A stretch of DNA of 64,000 nt, from positions 744,001 through 808,000 of the forward strand of contig BTPP01000005.1 of the NCBI GenBank assembly GCA_037102815.1. The letters are read 5' to 3'. The notes beneath the pieces were generated by a model. The model saw nothing but the letters and a program-made list of their open reading frames with translations, ran no database searches and was not told where the DNA came from. Position numbers and translations under genes: made by a program. Within the stretch, counting starts at the first letter, position 1. Every line of letters begins with the position of its first letter. This document shows, in pieces, positions 10,219-21,466 of this stretch. The DNA comes from Neurospora intermedia. Its lineage: Eukaryota; Ascomycota; Sordariomycetes; Sordariales; Sordariaceae.

Positions 10219-13200
10219 ATGATGAATGTCCCGGGTCCCGGCCGCCCCATGCAGCGACGCCCCCCCGCCCCGGGCACCGAACCCGGTGGTGGTGGTGGTG
10301 GTGGTGGTGGCCCGCCCTCCAACATGCCGGCCCGCTCAATATCGCCCGCCGTTGGGATGGGAGGACAGATGGGTCCCCAAGCTGGCATGTCGAGGTCTTC
10401 AGCTGGCTCAAGTCGCTCAGTTCAAGGTCCCGGCGGCGGCCCCGGCGGCGGTGGGAGCACAAGGCGAAACAATGTGAGTAATCATCTTCCCGCCTTGGCT
10501 TCCTTTACTGTTGTTACCATCGGCCTGTTTTGCAGTCCCCCTTTCTCTCGAGTCTTTCCATCTACATGCGCGCGTCATGATGCCTCTCCTCTCCTCTGTT
10601 CCAATCCTCCTCTGCCGTTTGCCAGTTCGCTGCTAACCATGGCATCTGACAACAGTCATCTGGCGGCTCGTCGTCCGTCCCACTATCGCAAATCGAAAGG
10701 AGCGTCACACATCTGCTTGTGGCCACCAAGCAACTGCTCGAAACCCTGACACAATGGTCCCGTGGAAACGCAACCGATACCCAGGTCTCCGACGTCTACG
10801 TACGGCTGGGCTACGAGTTTAATATGGCCTGCCGAGCCTTTACTGCCATCAATGTCGATATTGACGACTTGGGCAACGTACCCGAGATGCTGCGCACCAT
10901 CCTGGAGGCCACTCTAAGTCAAGAAGCCAGCGCTGAAAGTCTCGAGAAATACCTGCCAAAGATACGTGATATTATCATAAATCTGCTGCATGGTTTAAAA
11001 AGAAAACAGCAAAAGCTAAGGCATCGCCAGCAGCGGGATAGAGAGCCGAGTATCGCGGGAGACGATGGAGGCTATGGTCCAAGTCGCGGACCTGGGCCCA
11101 GTAGCAGTGGCGTGCCCACCAGAACTACGAGCACTAGTACCATGGCTAGTGTTAATTCTGGGCTCACCAACATGCTGAACGAAGGGCTGGAGAGCAATGG
11201 CTACCGACCGGACTCTTTCAGGGATGATTCTCGGAACTCTGGTCCTACAACGGCATCACCCACCAGACGTCTTCCCTCGCAACGGGACCAATCTCGCGGC
11301 TCTGTCACCTCTGACCAGTCCAGCCTGTCGAGCAACACGATGCAAAACATACCCGTTATGGCGCCTTACCCAGGTGAAGAGACAATTCCAACCGGCCCAC
11401 CGGCACCACCCGAAATCAACGTGGACAACTTCCCTCCGCCGCCGCCGCCGCCCAAGGGATCGGGACAGAGCGCCTTGGCGGCTCTCCAAAAAGGAGGTAA
11501 TCTGGAAAGACGAGCTTCCAAGAGATATGAGGCATACCAGATTTCCAAGTATCTCGGCGCTATGGTCCCACCCCAGACAACGCCGATACCTGATAGGGGC
11601 AACCGCGAGGCTAGAAGAGAGTCGCTGCGGGCGATGCACGTAAGGGAAACCCCCCGCCACAGCCGCAATGTTTCGAACCAGTCCCAACGTACCATTGGCC
11701 TCGATTCCTCTCCCGTTCGAGTTCCCAGCCGGGTTCCTGAAGAGCCTGAAACCGCCGATTCGTATACATTCAGCAGGGCCGACAACTTGAATGTCCAGGC
11801 GCCAGATGACAAGTATCCTACTCCAAGCGCTACTCTTAATGGCCCGCTCGCAGATCCTATCCCGATGGTGGATGAGGTAGACTCGTCTAAGCCCGCTGCT
11901 ACGAGACCTGCTCCTGCGCCGGCCGCTCCTCAGCATCAACACAAGCCGTCCATTCGCGCCCCGACTCCCGATAAACAACCGCCTAGCTCGTTTATGCTCG
12001 AGAACTCACCCCCCGCAACCAAGGAACTGACCCTCTTCCTGCAGTACAAGTCCAAGGTCAAGAAGTTCGTGCTCCCTGAGGGCTACGAGCATCTGTCTAT
12101 GGCTCGTCTTCAGCTGGCCTTTATTGAGAAGTTCTCGTGGAACACGCAGCAGAATGGAGCTGATCTACCGGAAATTTACATTCAAGATCCCGTCTCCGGT
12201 GTCCGCCATGAGCTTGAGGATCTGTCCGATATTAAGGACCGTACAGTGCTTGTGTTGAATGTCGAGGTTTTGGATGAAGTCAAGAAGCATATTGACAAGA
12301 GTATCGGGTCCATCAAGACCATCATCCAGCAGGTTAAACAAAATGTCGACGATCAAAACGCCGCCATTCAACGTGTGTCGGAGCGCCAACAGGAGACCGC
12401 CAAGGATCTCGCTCGCATTGCCGCCACGCCGCCTCCCACTATCATCGCACCAAGTGGTATGGACTCGACGGCTTCGCCACGCTCTTCGTCTTCCTCTGTC
12501 GCTGGTGCTGCTGCCCTTGCCGGTTCCTCATCCAAGAAGCTCAGCCCAAGCCAGCTCACCGAGATCCAATCCCTTCGTCGCGACCTCGCCGTTCTTCGCC
12601 AGACCTACTCCAACTTCCAGTCCGAAGTCCAAGGGTCCATGACTACTCTTCGCAACAAGGCCAACAATGTCAAGACCGCCGCCGCCAAGTTGTCCGTTCC
12701 CGATGGGGAAGGCGACTCTGGTCGCGCTTACGTCACCAAGGGTCGGAAACTGCTTAACGCCGATAGTGACCGGCTTGTCAACCAGGTAGACGACCTGCAA
12801 GATCTCATTGAGGACCTTCGCAAGGACGTTGTCCACCGCGGCGTCCGCCCACGCCCTAACCAGCTCGAGTCCGTCACCAAGGACATCACCACGCTCTCCA
12901 AAGAGCTCAAGAAGATGGAGGAGTTCATGAAGAAGGAGAAACCCATCTGGACCAAGATCTGGGAAAAGGAGCTCGAGGAGGTCTGCCAAGGTCGCGACGA
13001 GTTGCGCCTCATGGAAGATCTGATGATCGACTTGCGCGACGACTTGGAGAAGGCCAGCGAAACCTTTGCGCTTGTCGAGCAGGCAACCAAGGAGCAGATG
13101 AAAGAGGGCGGACAGGGCAATACGGTTAACGGCTCGGTGTCCAACGGCCCCACGCCCTTTGGCGCCTTTAGTCGCGGGCTGAAGAGCATCTCGGAGAAGG

Positions 13201-13787
13201 TGACGCATGCGGATCCTAGCGAGGCCAAGGAGGGCGTTCTGGGCGAGGTGCGCGCCTTGCAGCCGAATCACCAGAGCCGATTGGAGGCGATTGAGAGGGC
13301 GGAGAAGCTGAGGCAGAAGGAGTTGCAGACCAGGATGGTCAACCCGCTTACGAAGGAGCTGGCCTCTTTTGTGGAGGAGGGGAAGCTGAAGAAGAGTGGT
13401 GGTGTCGAGGAGGTGGAGAGGGCGCGGAAGGCCAAGGATGATCAGATCAGACGGGAGGTGTGGGAGCGCATGAATGGCCTTATTGCGGAGAATGACGATG
13501 ATGGTGAGGACGAGGAGGATGACGAAGAAGAGGAGGAGGAAGAGGAGGAAGAGGAGGGAGAGGAGGAGGAGGAGGAGGAAGGAGAGGAGCAGGAAGAAGG
13601 AGAAGAGGGCGAGGAAAAAGCGAGTGGCTCTACTAAGGAGTCTGTCGATGGAGAGGAGGATAAGGGGGAGGTGAAGGAGAAGAACAAGGAGAACGTTAAG
13701 GCTGAAGAGAAGTTAGATGCGGATGAGGGTGAGGAGGAAGGCAAGGCGAAGGCCGAAGCCGCGAAAGAGCCTGATGCAACTGCTTGA
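10219..13787 (+). CDS. bud6: Bud6/Aip3 actin-interacting polarity protein
   Basis: Organises actin cables at sites of polarised growth. In yeast Bud6 binds actin monomers and acts as a nucleation-promoting partner of formins within the polarisome at the hyphal or bud tip. Exons 10219-10473 and 10656-13787 (intron GTGAGT...CAACAG) give 1128 residues. Residues 1-85 are Gly/Pro/Ser-rich with a poly-Gly run. About 95-215 is the conserved N-terminal helical block (KQLLETLTQWSRG; RDIIINLLHGLKRKQQK). About 540-895 is the Aip3 core beginning ELTLFLQYKSKVKKFVLPEG and continuing through long coiled-coil stretches. After that comes a disordered part, and from about 1030 a very long poly-Glu/Asp tail. 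A proline run (FPPPPPPPKG) near residue 345 could bind profilin or SH3 partners. Tandem ATGs at 10219 and 10222 leave the first methionine open. Confidence 0.93.
10282..10311 (+). repeat. GGT trinucleotide repeat (poly-Gly in Bud6)
   Basis: About nine GGT/GGC units inside the first Bud6 exon. They encode a poly-glycine run that probably varies in length between strains. Confidence 0.8.
13500..13600 (+). repeat. GAG/GAGGA-rich acidic repeat (Bud6 tail)
   Basis: Nearly pure GAR codons encode an uninterrupted Glu/Asp tract. The antisense strand reads as poly-serine, which creates spurious frames. Confidence 0.75.
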
Positions 13788-15477
13788 GGAGAGCCAGTTT
13801 ACCGGGGTCTGAGTACGTGGTGATGTCCGCGCCTACACAAGTGATGGGTGAAGTAAGAGCTGTTGGAAATAACAATACATCAGTACATATCATTTCCTGT
13901 TCACGGGCTCGATGAAGATTTGAGTAGTCTACAAGAGAGGAAGGAAAGGGGAGAGAAAGAGAGCGTCAGGAGGCATGGAAATCTTATACCCCCCCCTTTT
14001 TTGGTCTAAACAATCATGTTTGACTTTTGTTATAGTAACCAATTGAATAGTTTAGGTAGTACCCAAGTCCAAGGGTGCTTTGGTGTCGTCATTGCTGCAC
14101 TTGGTAAATTGCCATTACCATGTAAAATACTGAATGATACATAAAACCCAACTTTCGCTACGTTGCTTGGAAACTGTTATGGCCTCTCCTCCGACTGTTT
14201 TCCGGATCATATACAACAGTCTCCTAGATTCCAATTCCAGACAATTGGACGACTTGCCTCCTCCCTCAACTCAACTCGACGATTTCCCCCCTCCAGGTCT
14301 AGACTCAACAACCTACCTAGCCTTGGTCTAGTCTAGTCTACCTCTACCTACAGTACCTATATATGTAAAGAAGACGGGCACCCGCCAATTCAATCTCATC
14401 CACGCACCTACCTAGGTAGGCGGGCGGACTTTCCCCTTCCTCCTCTTTTTAGTCCCCTTCCCCTTCCCCTTTCCCCCGTTTTCAGTCTCCTTTCCTCTTC
14501 CCCGCCGCTCCACATGTTGGGGGAACTCCGGCACTTCAGTCCCCGACCCCCCCGGCCGTCAGCGGGTAAGTACTGCAGTGTAGATCCATTCCCCCCTTCG
14601 AGGTCCCCAGTGTCCCTAGCAGGTGGGTATTCCCCCGCACCGCGGCACCAGCCGCACCACATCCGACAGCCCACAGCGCTTTCCTCGGGAACTAGTCTAG
14701 GGAGTAGGGAGTAGGGAGTAGGGACTAGGTAGGGACTGGGGAAGGGTGAGACATGCATTGCATACCTACCTCTAACTCCACATGGATGCATGCACGCATG
14801 TTTGGTTTGGGGTAGGTAGGTAGGTAGGCTGGACTGGACTTGGTAGACTGGACTGGACTAAACTAGACTAATTGGCCCCTCTTTTCTTTCTTGGAAGTTG
14901 TCGTTCGTTCGTTTCGTTCGTTCTTCGTCCATTCACGACGACAGCCTGGTGCGCGGTGATCGAATCCGTGTGGAAACACAAGCGAGTGACGTAACGGCAA
15001 CGAGGTAAGTTGACTCTCTCTCTCTAGCTTGTCGGTTTCGAGTTGGGATTATGAGGTAGAGGTATCCTTGTTATACATGAGGTGAGGTAGATAGAATACC
15101 TCTACCTATGGTTGGTTATGCTAATGGGATTGTTTGTTGTTGTTGTTGATGTTGGTGGTGACTAAAGGGCTCGATCATCGGTGGCGGGTGACTAGCGAGC
15201 GGGAGGAGGTGGGAGGTGTGAAAGATCTGCAAGCGGGCGTGTGACGGGTGAGAGACGGGATACATTAGGCTCTGTGTGTTTCTTTTCTTTTTTTCTAGAC
15301 GGGAGACGGCAGATGGGAGACGGGAGAAGTTGGGTTATAAAGACTGTTGAACCTCCATACCTTTACTTCAATTACTGACTGTTCAGCAGCAGTCTCTCAT
15401 CAGGTCGGCACTTACTCGCCTTACCTTTGATACATACCACACGCCAAAAAGCAGTACTCAACAAACACCCACTCACC
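13788..15477. other. Intergenic region with palindromic CCTACCTAGGTAGG motif and purine repeats
   Basis: Holds the Bud6 3' region, then a motif-rich promoter region. A perfect palindrome CCTACCTAGGTAGG lies around 14407-14420. GGGAGTA is repeated in tandem around 14698-14725. GTAGG runs occur at 14810-14830, CTAGACT/TGGACT repeats at 14830-14872, and GGGAGACGG repeats at 15298-15330. No gene frame is supported. Confidence 0.55.
15334..15341 (+). promoter_or_regulatory. TATA-like box (TTATAAAG) of the beta-lactamase-like gene
   Basis: TTATAAAG lies about 140 bp before the chosen ATG at 15478, a usual distance for a fungal promoter with a short leader. Confidence 0.4.
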
Positions 15478-16993
15478 ATGGCACCCACCTACAACTTCGA
15501 AACCACCATCCGAAAGGCCATCGACGATGGAATCGTCCCCGGTGTAGTCCTCTACGCCCGCAACAAAGATGGTCCGTCTTTCCTCCTCTCTTCTCTTGCT
15601 TCCCTTTCCTTCGTTCACCGTCACCGTCCGCGACTCATCTTAACTAACACCTCGACAGGAACTCTCAACTACTCCCACGCCGCCGGCTACGCCTCCCTCT
15701 GCCCTTCCAACCCGCGCCCCATGACAACGCATACCATCCTCGCCCTAGCTTCCATGACCAAACTCCTTACCTCCATCTCCGTCCTCCAACTTCTCGACTC
15801 TCCCTCCTACCGTGACACATTTCCCCTAGGCCTCGACACTCCCGTCACCGACCCCTCCTACCCTAAAACTTACCTCCCCGACCTTGCCTCGCTGCCTATT
15901 TTGTCTCCAACAACCACCGACCCCTTCGCCACCCGCTCCCGTACCAAGCATATAACAGTCAGACACCTGCTCACCCACTCCTCCGGGTGCGGGTACACCT
16001 TCCTCCACCCCTCCCTCATCGCCTGGAACGAATGGAAGTTAAAGCAGCAAGGCAAAACCCCCCACTTGCCGATAGCAACGGCCTTTGCGCAGACGGTTCC
16101 CGAGCAATTCTCCTGTCCGCTTTTGTTTGAACCGGGCGAAGGGTGGGCGTACGGGTGCGGGATAGATTGGGCCGGGTGGATGCTCGAAAAAGTGAGTGGT
16201 ATGAGTTTGGATGATTGGCTGCAAGAGAACTTGGTAAAGAAGTTGGGATTGGAAAAGGGGTCGGTGACGTTTTATCCTGAGCGGGTGTGGCCGACTGAGG
16301 GAGAAGAGGGGAAGAGACAACGAGTGGCGGAGATGGGGAAGAGGGAGGAAGGGAATGGTGTGGGGATTGCGGGAGGTGGAGGACATGCAAGAAAGACCCA
16401 ACACGTTGATTCGCCGCAGCTGATGAAGCCGGCTGATCGAGGGGCGTTTGGTGGGCAGGGAGGATTTGCGAATTTGGGGGCTTTTTGTGAGGTGGTGCAT
16501 TCATTGTTGATGGATGATGAACGACTCCTGAAGAAGGAGACGGCGCAGCTGCTTTTTGAGGGGCAGTTGAAGGAGGAAAAAGCGAAGCAAGCTATCAATG
16601 AGGGTATGAAGACGCCTGAGTGGGTGGTGGGCTATGTGGAGGTGCCAGCTGAGGGAAAGGGGTTGGTATATGATTGGAGTGCGGGTGGACTGCACGTTGT
16701 TGAACCGGGGAAGGCAGACAAAAGTGGGAGGTGGAGGAGGAAGGGGTATCTGGGGTGGGGAGGGGTATTCAACTTGAATTGGGTAAGTTTGGAGTTTTCA
16801 TTTGTTTTCTCGATTTGAACCATGACGAAGAGAAGTATTCGCTAACCTTGATATGTAAACACAGTTCGTCGATCGAGAGGCGGGTGTTTGTGGAGTGTTT
16901 GGGGCGCAGACTTTGGACCCGTGTGACCCCATGATTGAACCGTTGATCAAGGATTTCGAGAAGGAGATTTATGAGAAGCATGGCGCGAAGTGA
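15478..16993 (+). CDS. Serine beta-lactamase / LovD-like hydrolase or transesterase
   Basis: Family of serine hydrolases with the class C beta-lactamase fold. Fungal members include esterases and acyltransferases such as LovD. Exons 15478-15571, 15659-16782 and 16865-16993 encode 448 residues. The first intron is 87 nt and contains no stop, so the unspliced frame stays open. It is called from GTCCGT...CGACAG and because it rejoins NKDG to TLNYSHAAG as in the family. The nucleophile motif is S63-M-T-K66 (LALASMTKLL). The second motif is the Tyr in AYGCGIDWAGW, at about residue 197. A GWGG segment lies near the C-terminus. A cap-like insertion rich in Glu/Arg/Gly lies at about 245-285. No signal peptide is seen, so it is probably cytosolic. 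It has no secondary-metabolism neighbours, so the substrate is unknown. Confidence 0.88.
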
Positions 16994-18240
16994 TCGAGAC
17001 GGAATATATGTGGCATTGTTTTTAAGGAGGAGATAAGATCACTTGCCAGATAGTGAAATGTAGCAATTCATGATTCAGATACAGGAAGGTAATGATAAAA
17101 TCGTGGTGAAGATGTGACCGTGGCGAAACTTGGATTGATGGGTCGTAGTGGAAAATGAATACCCCGGACGATCACAAGTGAGGTGGTATCCGTTCTCGCC
17201 GCGGCCCGCTCCGTCCCGTCGGGTGTCGCTGCCAGGGACAGGTTTTAAGCGGAGCCGAGTCGGAATGCTTTTTATGGGATGACGGTCCGCGAAAAAGAAG
17301 ATTCCGCATGATGTGATGAGAGAGTAGAGGTAGGTCTCGAGTTTATAAAAGGAATATTATGGAACACGTCCAGACATTGATGTAATGTAATACAGTTGGT
17401 GAACTTTGAGCCGATCAGTGGAGTTGCCCCGCTGCGGGAACACTTTAACAGTGTCGGCTGAGCTTCTAAAAGGAAAGAACGTCCAGGTGTCGCGTAAAGA
17501 GGGAAGGGATGAGGTGCTGGAAGAAAACCTACCTCTAGCGGTAGGTAAGGTACCTAGGTAGTCACCTCCATGACAGTCCCGTCCTTTTCAACTTTCCGTT
17601 TCTTCTTTCCACCAAACCAAAGCAGATTCAGAGCACTCGCTTATTTTCGAAACAATCTGAGTCCTGTACAACAACTGAAGCGAACAGCCTAACAGCAGAG
17701 GCGGCTGGCAGCCGGCATGACCTCAGATACCGTACCACTTGAACAATCATTCAAGCAACTTTGAGAGATGGCCGGTGAAGGACCAGAAGAAACTCGCCAG
17801 AGGTACGTCTGCGATGGCTGCTATCAGGAAAACCATCACGAGACTTGGCAAAATGCTTGGGAAACACTCTGAAGATTATACATGAACTTCCAGCCTAATC
17901 TACACCATCCTCTCGACAGCGCGACATGGACAGAATGCAGACATCCGAGGTTTCTAGGCGGTCACCTCATGTCTAGCTGCGACCACGTCTAGGTTTAGGT
18001 ACGACGCTTCCCCAGCCCGTGTGTTACATCGTAACGGCTATCGAAAGGTCACACCAAATAACCTATCCATCATCCTTCTTCTCGCTGGCCTTGATTCAAA
18101 AGGTAAGGATTCTCCCGCATGAACCCCCGCTCAATTGTTTTTTTTTGATTTCCCTTTCCTTCCCCTCATCCTCGTCGTTCAAAGCTGCTGTTTGCGCAGC
18201 CTTCAAAAGTCAGTTGGGCACTTTGATTCAACTACTTACA
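16994..18240. other. Intergenic region with CCTACC/GGTAGG cluster
   Basis: Around 17530-17563 the CCTACCTC, GGTAGG and ACCTAGGTAG elements crowd together. Apart from the 34-codon ORF at 17768 I see no gene. Confidence 0.5.
17768..17872 (+). CDS. Very small CxxC/His ORF, 34 aa, hypothetical
   Basis: A 34-codon frame with a good start context (GAGATGGCC). It contains YVCDGCYQENHHETW, a CxxC followed by two histidines, which could bind a metal. A GTACGT inside the frame could be a splice donor, so this may be the first part of a longer gene. No family recognised. Confidence 0.22.
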   Translation: MAGEGPEETRQRYVCDGCYQENHHETWQNAWETL

Positions 18241-19431
18241 ATGCACTTTACCACTTTACTACGCCCGGAACGTCGAGTGAATGGGGCATCAGGGGGTTTT
18301 GCCAGTATTCCTGCCCCGTGTTACGAAGACTGCAGTATGTCTGTCTAGGGCTTTCTGCTCCTCAAATTTGGCTCCGGCTAGCGGTGCTGTTACTAACTGA
18401 GTCTAGCCGACGCGTACAATGAAGCACACCGAGTTGGAAAAAGTCCTATTTTATGTGCGAACGATAGTAGCTTCATGCGCTACTACAACGATTGCTATTC
18501 CTGCGCTCTCGCTTTGTCTGAGGATCCTAGGGAAGCTGTTCATGCTTATCTTGATCCCATATTTTCTCCGTTCATTTCGTACTGCCAAGAGTCAGGATCC
18601 ATCGACCCAACCTGGTACACATCGACGACAACATGGGCAACAGCCACGTATGTGATCGACCATGGACCTACAACAACCGTAACCGTGCTGGTTGACACCA
18701 CGGTTCTTCGTCCCGACTGGACAGGCTTTCGGACTACTACATCCTTGTCACCTTCAACAACAACAACAAGAGGTATGACCCAACTTTGAGAGATCCCAGT
18801 AATGACAGCATATATGCCACCTTGCCTAGCGGATGTATCAATTTCCTTTGCAAGCAAATAACAACCAACGTACTGACACTTCCGCCTCTTCATCACAGCA
18901 AGTTCATCATTTCAAGCCAGCACCATCACCTCCGCCTCTCAACCCTCAACTACCACCAATTTGACTCCGGACGAACCCAACACCAGAGAGGCAAGAACAC
19001 ACGGCCCAAGCTCTTGGGTATGGGCCATCGTCGGCGCTGTCATTGCATTAGCAATCATTGGGCTGGGAATCCTTCTCTACTCGTACAGAAAGGGAAAACT
19101 CCGCTTCATCAATAAGATGAAGTTGGGCATGGCGTCAGCAGCACACTCACGTTCACACGAGCTCGACGGCGATTCAACTTGGCGAACTGGAGATAAACCG
19201 GAGTTGCATGGGGAAAGCCTGCTTACGGCTGCTGCTACGACACCGGTTAAAGAGCTGCCCGCGCAATACAGCGAGCCCAAGGAACTTGATTCGAGTGTCA
19301 AACCTGTTGAGTTGCCTGTTGAGTTGCCTGCTGAGTTGCCTGCCGAGGTTCACGATGATAAATGCATAACGAGAGATTTGTCGAAGGATGAGGATGGAGG
19401 TGAAATAAAATCCAAGGGTGAACGTCACTGA
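18241..19431 (+). CDS. Single-pass membrane protein with cysteine-patterned N-terminus (paralogue A)
   Basis: Exons 18241-18334, 18407-18772 and 18899-19431 give 330 residues. All junctions keep frame, and the first intron has a perfect TACTAAC branch site. The N-terminal domain has Cys at 27, 31, 48, 61 and 64 (C-x3-C-x16-C-x12-C-x2-C; PAPCYEDC, FMRYYNDCYSC), then YC near 90. A Thr/Ser-rich stalk follows, probably O-glycosylated. One membrane helix lies at about 193-216 (WVWAIVGAVIALAIIGLGIL), followed by basic residues and a cytoplasmic tail with PVELPVELPAELPAE repeats. No classical signal peptide is seen at the chosen start, so a further 5' exon is possible. The layout fits a wall-sensing or surface glycoprotein, but function is unknown. 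It matches the gene at 25000-26416. Confidence 0.7.
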
Positions 19432-21466
19432 TGGTTTTAGAGATACCAACCAGGCTGTGATAAGGAAAGCCCAACTCAAATTCGCCCGACTCTCGTTCAA
19501 ACTGACGGCAGTTGAGCCCATCGCGGAACTTGTGGAGCTTATCGCGTGCTTGCATGAAGCCTACCCTCACAAAAACACTGAAACCCGGCGGTTTGTCACT
19601 TGTCAGACACTCCCAGAGTCATCCTTCAAAGTAGGTAACTTTACCCGTGATGGGTTCGTGGCCAGGACAGAAGACCTGACACTTCCAGTTCTGCGGGTTT
19701 TGTCGACGACCCAGACTTTTCGGCCCATTGACATATCCAGGAGGACGGCGGCCCATCTTTGGTTGGAGTTCAAGAATAAGAGTGCTCTGAACATGATGGG
19801 TTGAGACCCCGATGGGTACCATAACGCGTGATGGATGCTCCAAAGCCTGAAGCTCAAGATGGATAATGCTGGTTGGGTGGTCTGGGAGTGATGATAAAGA
19901 AGCTGTGCTGAGAAAGAGAAGTATCCTAACTCCAACCACCTCCAAAATAAGGGAGGCTTACATCACGTTGTATCAACGTGTGAGGAATGGTGGCCACATG
20001 CGAATGGCAAGCTCAACCGCGGCAGTAGAGGAATGAGAAACTTGTCCATAGCGGCAGAGAAGGCAAAAAACATGGTGATCCTCGTCTTTGAGAAGCTATG
20101 GAAGTCTGGGGTGTGATATGATGCGGGTAAAGAGAAGCAACTAGAAGAGGTGTTGGCTAATGGCAGCATCAGACTGTTTTCTTTACCTTTGGACATCAGC
20201 ATTCCAAGGCTTCCATACCGAGCGAGCCAGGAGGTTAAGATAAGGTTTGGTGTGGCCGACTGAACTTCCAAGCCACGCAAAGCCACGGATGGGCGCACGA
20301 GTCGTGCAACATGGGAGAAAGCTATGATGGGAAAAAGCCATGTGATAGAAAAAAGCCATGTGATGGAAGATTTGGCGGAACCTTCGGTGAGTCTTGAGCT
20401 CCGCTTGACCCCAGATGGGGTCCTCGGGACGGGTCAACGGGAGAGGGTCTGGGGACTTGGGGGAGGAGCTGGAGGCATCGTCATTCCCTTTGCCCCGCAA
20501 GGCGCGGAAAGCTCGAGTCAGGTCGAGCATGACAAGCTTCGCGGGTCCAGGGGGGGTTGCCATGGGGATATTTAGGTGTTACGTCAGTTGGAACTGAACC
20601 TGGAGAATAGGAGGAAGAATTGGATGATTTTGTCGGTAATTTGGGATTATTCGCGTAGTATTGATGACCGCCAGTGCTGCCTTGCCATCGCGCTTCAACA
20701 TCATGGCGACAATGAGTTGAGGTTTGCGGACAAGCCGGGATGGATTGGAGTCCCGTCATGCCTGTGCTCTGCTCGAGTCAGTGGACCTGTCAACAAGGTA
20801 AGCGACAGCAACATGCGCGGGGAGGGCTTGTCATTGTAAGTGTGGCAAGCGGGGCCCCCAGACGTCATTGTCAACATTGCAATGTTTACCACGACCCGGT
20901 GTAAGTTGTAGAGTCGAAGGATTTGATGTTTCTGTTTGTAACCAACTCCCATAATTTCATCCCAAAGCTGCTGACGGATCTGATGGAGACTTGACACAGT
21001 ATGGCCGAGGATAGGCGCACGAAGCACGGGCCCTTCTCCAGCCGCGTGCAACTGCCGCGAGCTGGCAAAGAGCTGCTAGGTAAGGTAGGAGCTGGCTGCC
21101 CGTGCGGGCGGCAGAGCTCTCTGTCATCGGCCACCGCCTCGGCACCAGCACGTCTCCAAAAAAACAACGGCAGAGCTGTTAGTGATTGGCTCAGGTAGGG
21201 CCGACGATGTTATCAGCGAGTCCATAATGGATCCCAATCGGTCCTAATCAGTCCTAATCAGGGCCCGTAGCGCCCTCCAAGTCTCCAACAGCAGCAGAAC
21301 TCGAAGGGGGAGCTAGGTCCCAGTCCCCTCGTCGGGCGGGAAGAACTTGGCAGGTGTTGCATCGTCATTTTCACAGTCCCTGAAATCGCTGCAAAATATT
21401 CCTTCTCCCAACATCATCACCAACCCACCTCATCCTCTACCGTATCCCATCCGCCGCATCCTCACC
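19432..21466. other. Intergenic region with an uncertain minus-strand ORF
   Basis: Between the membrane-protein gene and the succinyl-CoA ligase gene. A direct repeat of TCCTAATCAG (21241-21260) lies shortly before the latter. Only the frame at 20183-20563 deserves its own mention. Confidence 0.45.
20183..20563 (-). CDS. Hypothetical ORF, 126 aa
   Basis: The first 60 codons have the GC-rich third positions of local genes and read MATPPGPAKLVMLDLTRAF followed by a Ser/Pro-rich part. The second half is low in coding character and includes a short repeat (HMAFFYHMAFSHH). A GTAAAG near the end could be a donor, but the phase does not fit the nearest acceptor. No homologue is recognised. It may be the first exon of a gene or chance. 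Confidence 0.2.
   Translation of the reverse strand: MATPPGPAKLVMLDLTRAFRALRGKGNDDASSSSPKSPDPLPLTRPEDPIWGQAELKTHRRFRQIFHHMAFFYHMAFSHHSFLPCCTTRAPIRGFAWLGSSVGHTKPYLNLLARSVWKPWNADVQR

Noticed and set aside
11256-13744. Several minus-strand frames of 100-247 codons, one Ser-rich
   Set aside because: Shadows of the Bud6 coding region. The poly-Ser frame is antisense to the Glu tail.
15572-15658. Reading through the first intron of the beta-lactamase-like gene (29 extra residues)
   Set aside because: The frame is open, but the insert is a low-complexity Ser/Leu/Arg stretch that breaks the NKDG-TLNYSHAAG strand pair conserved in the family, and good splice sites flank it.
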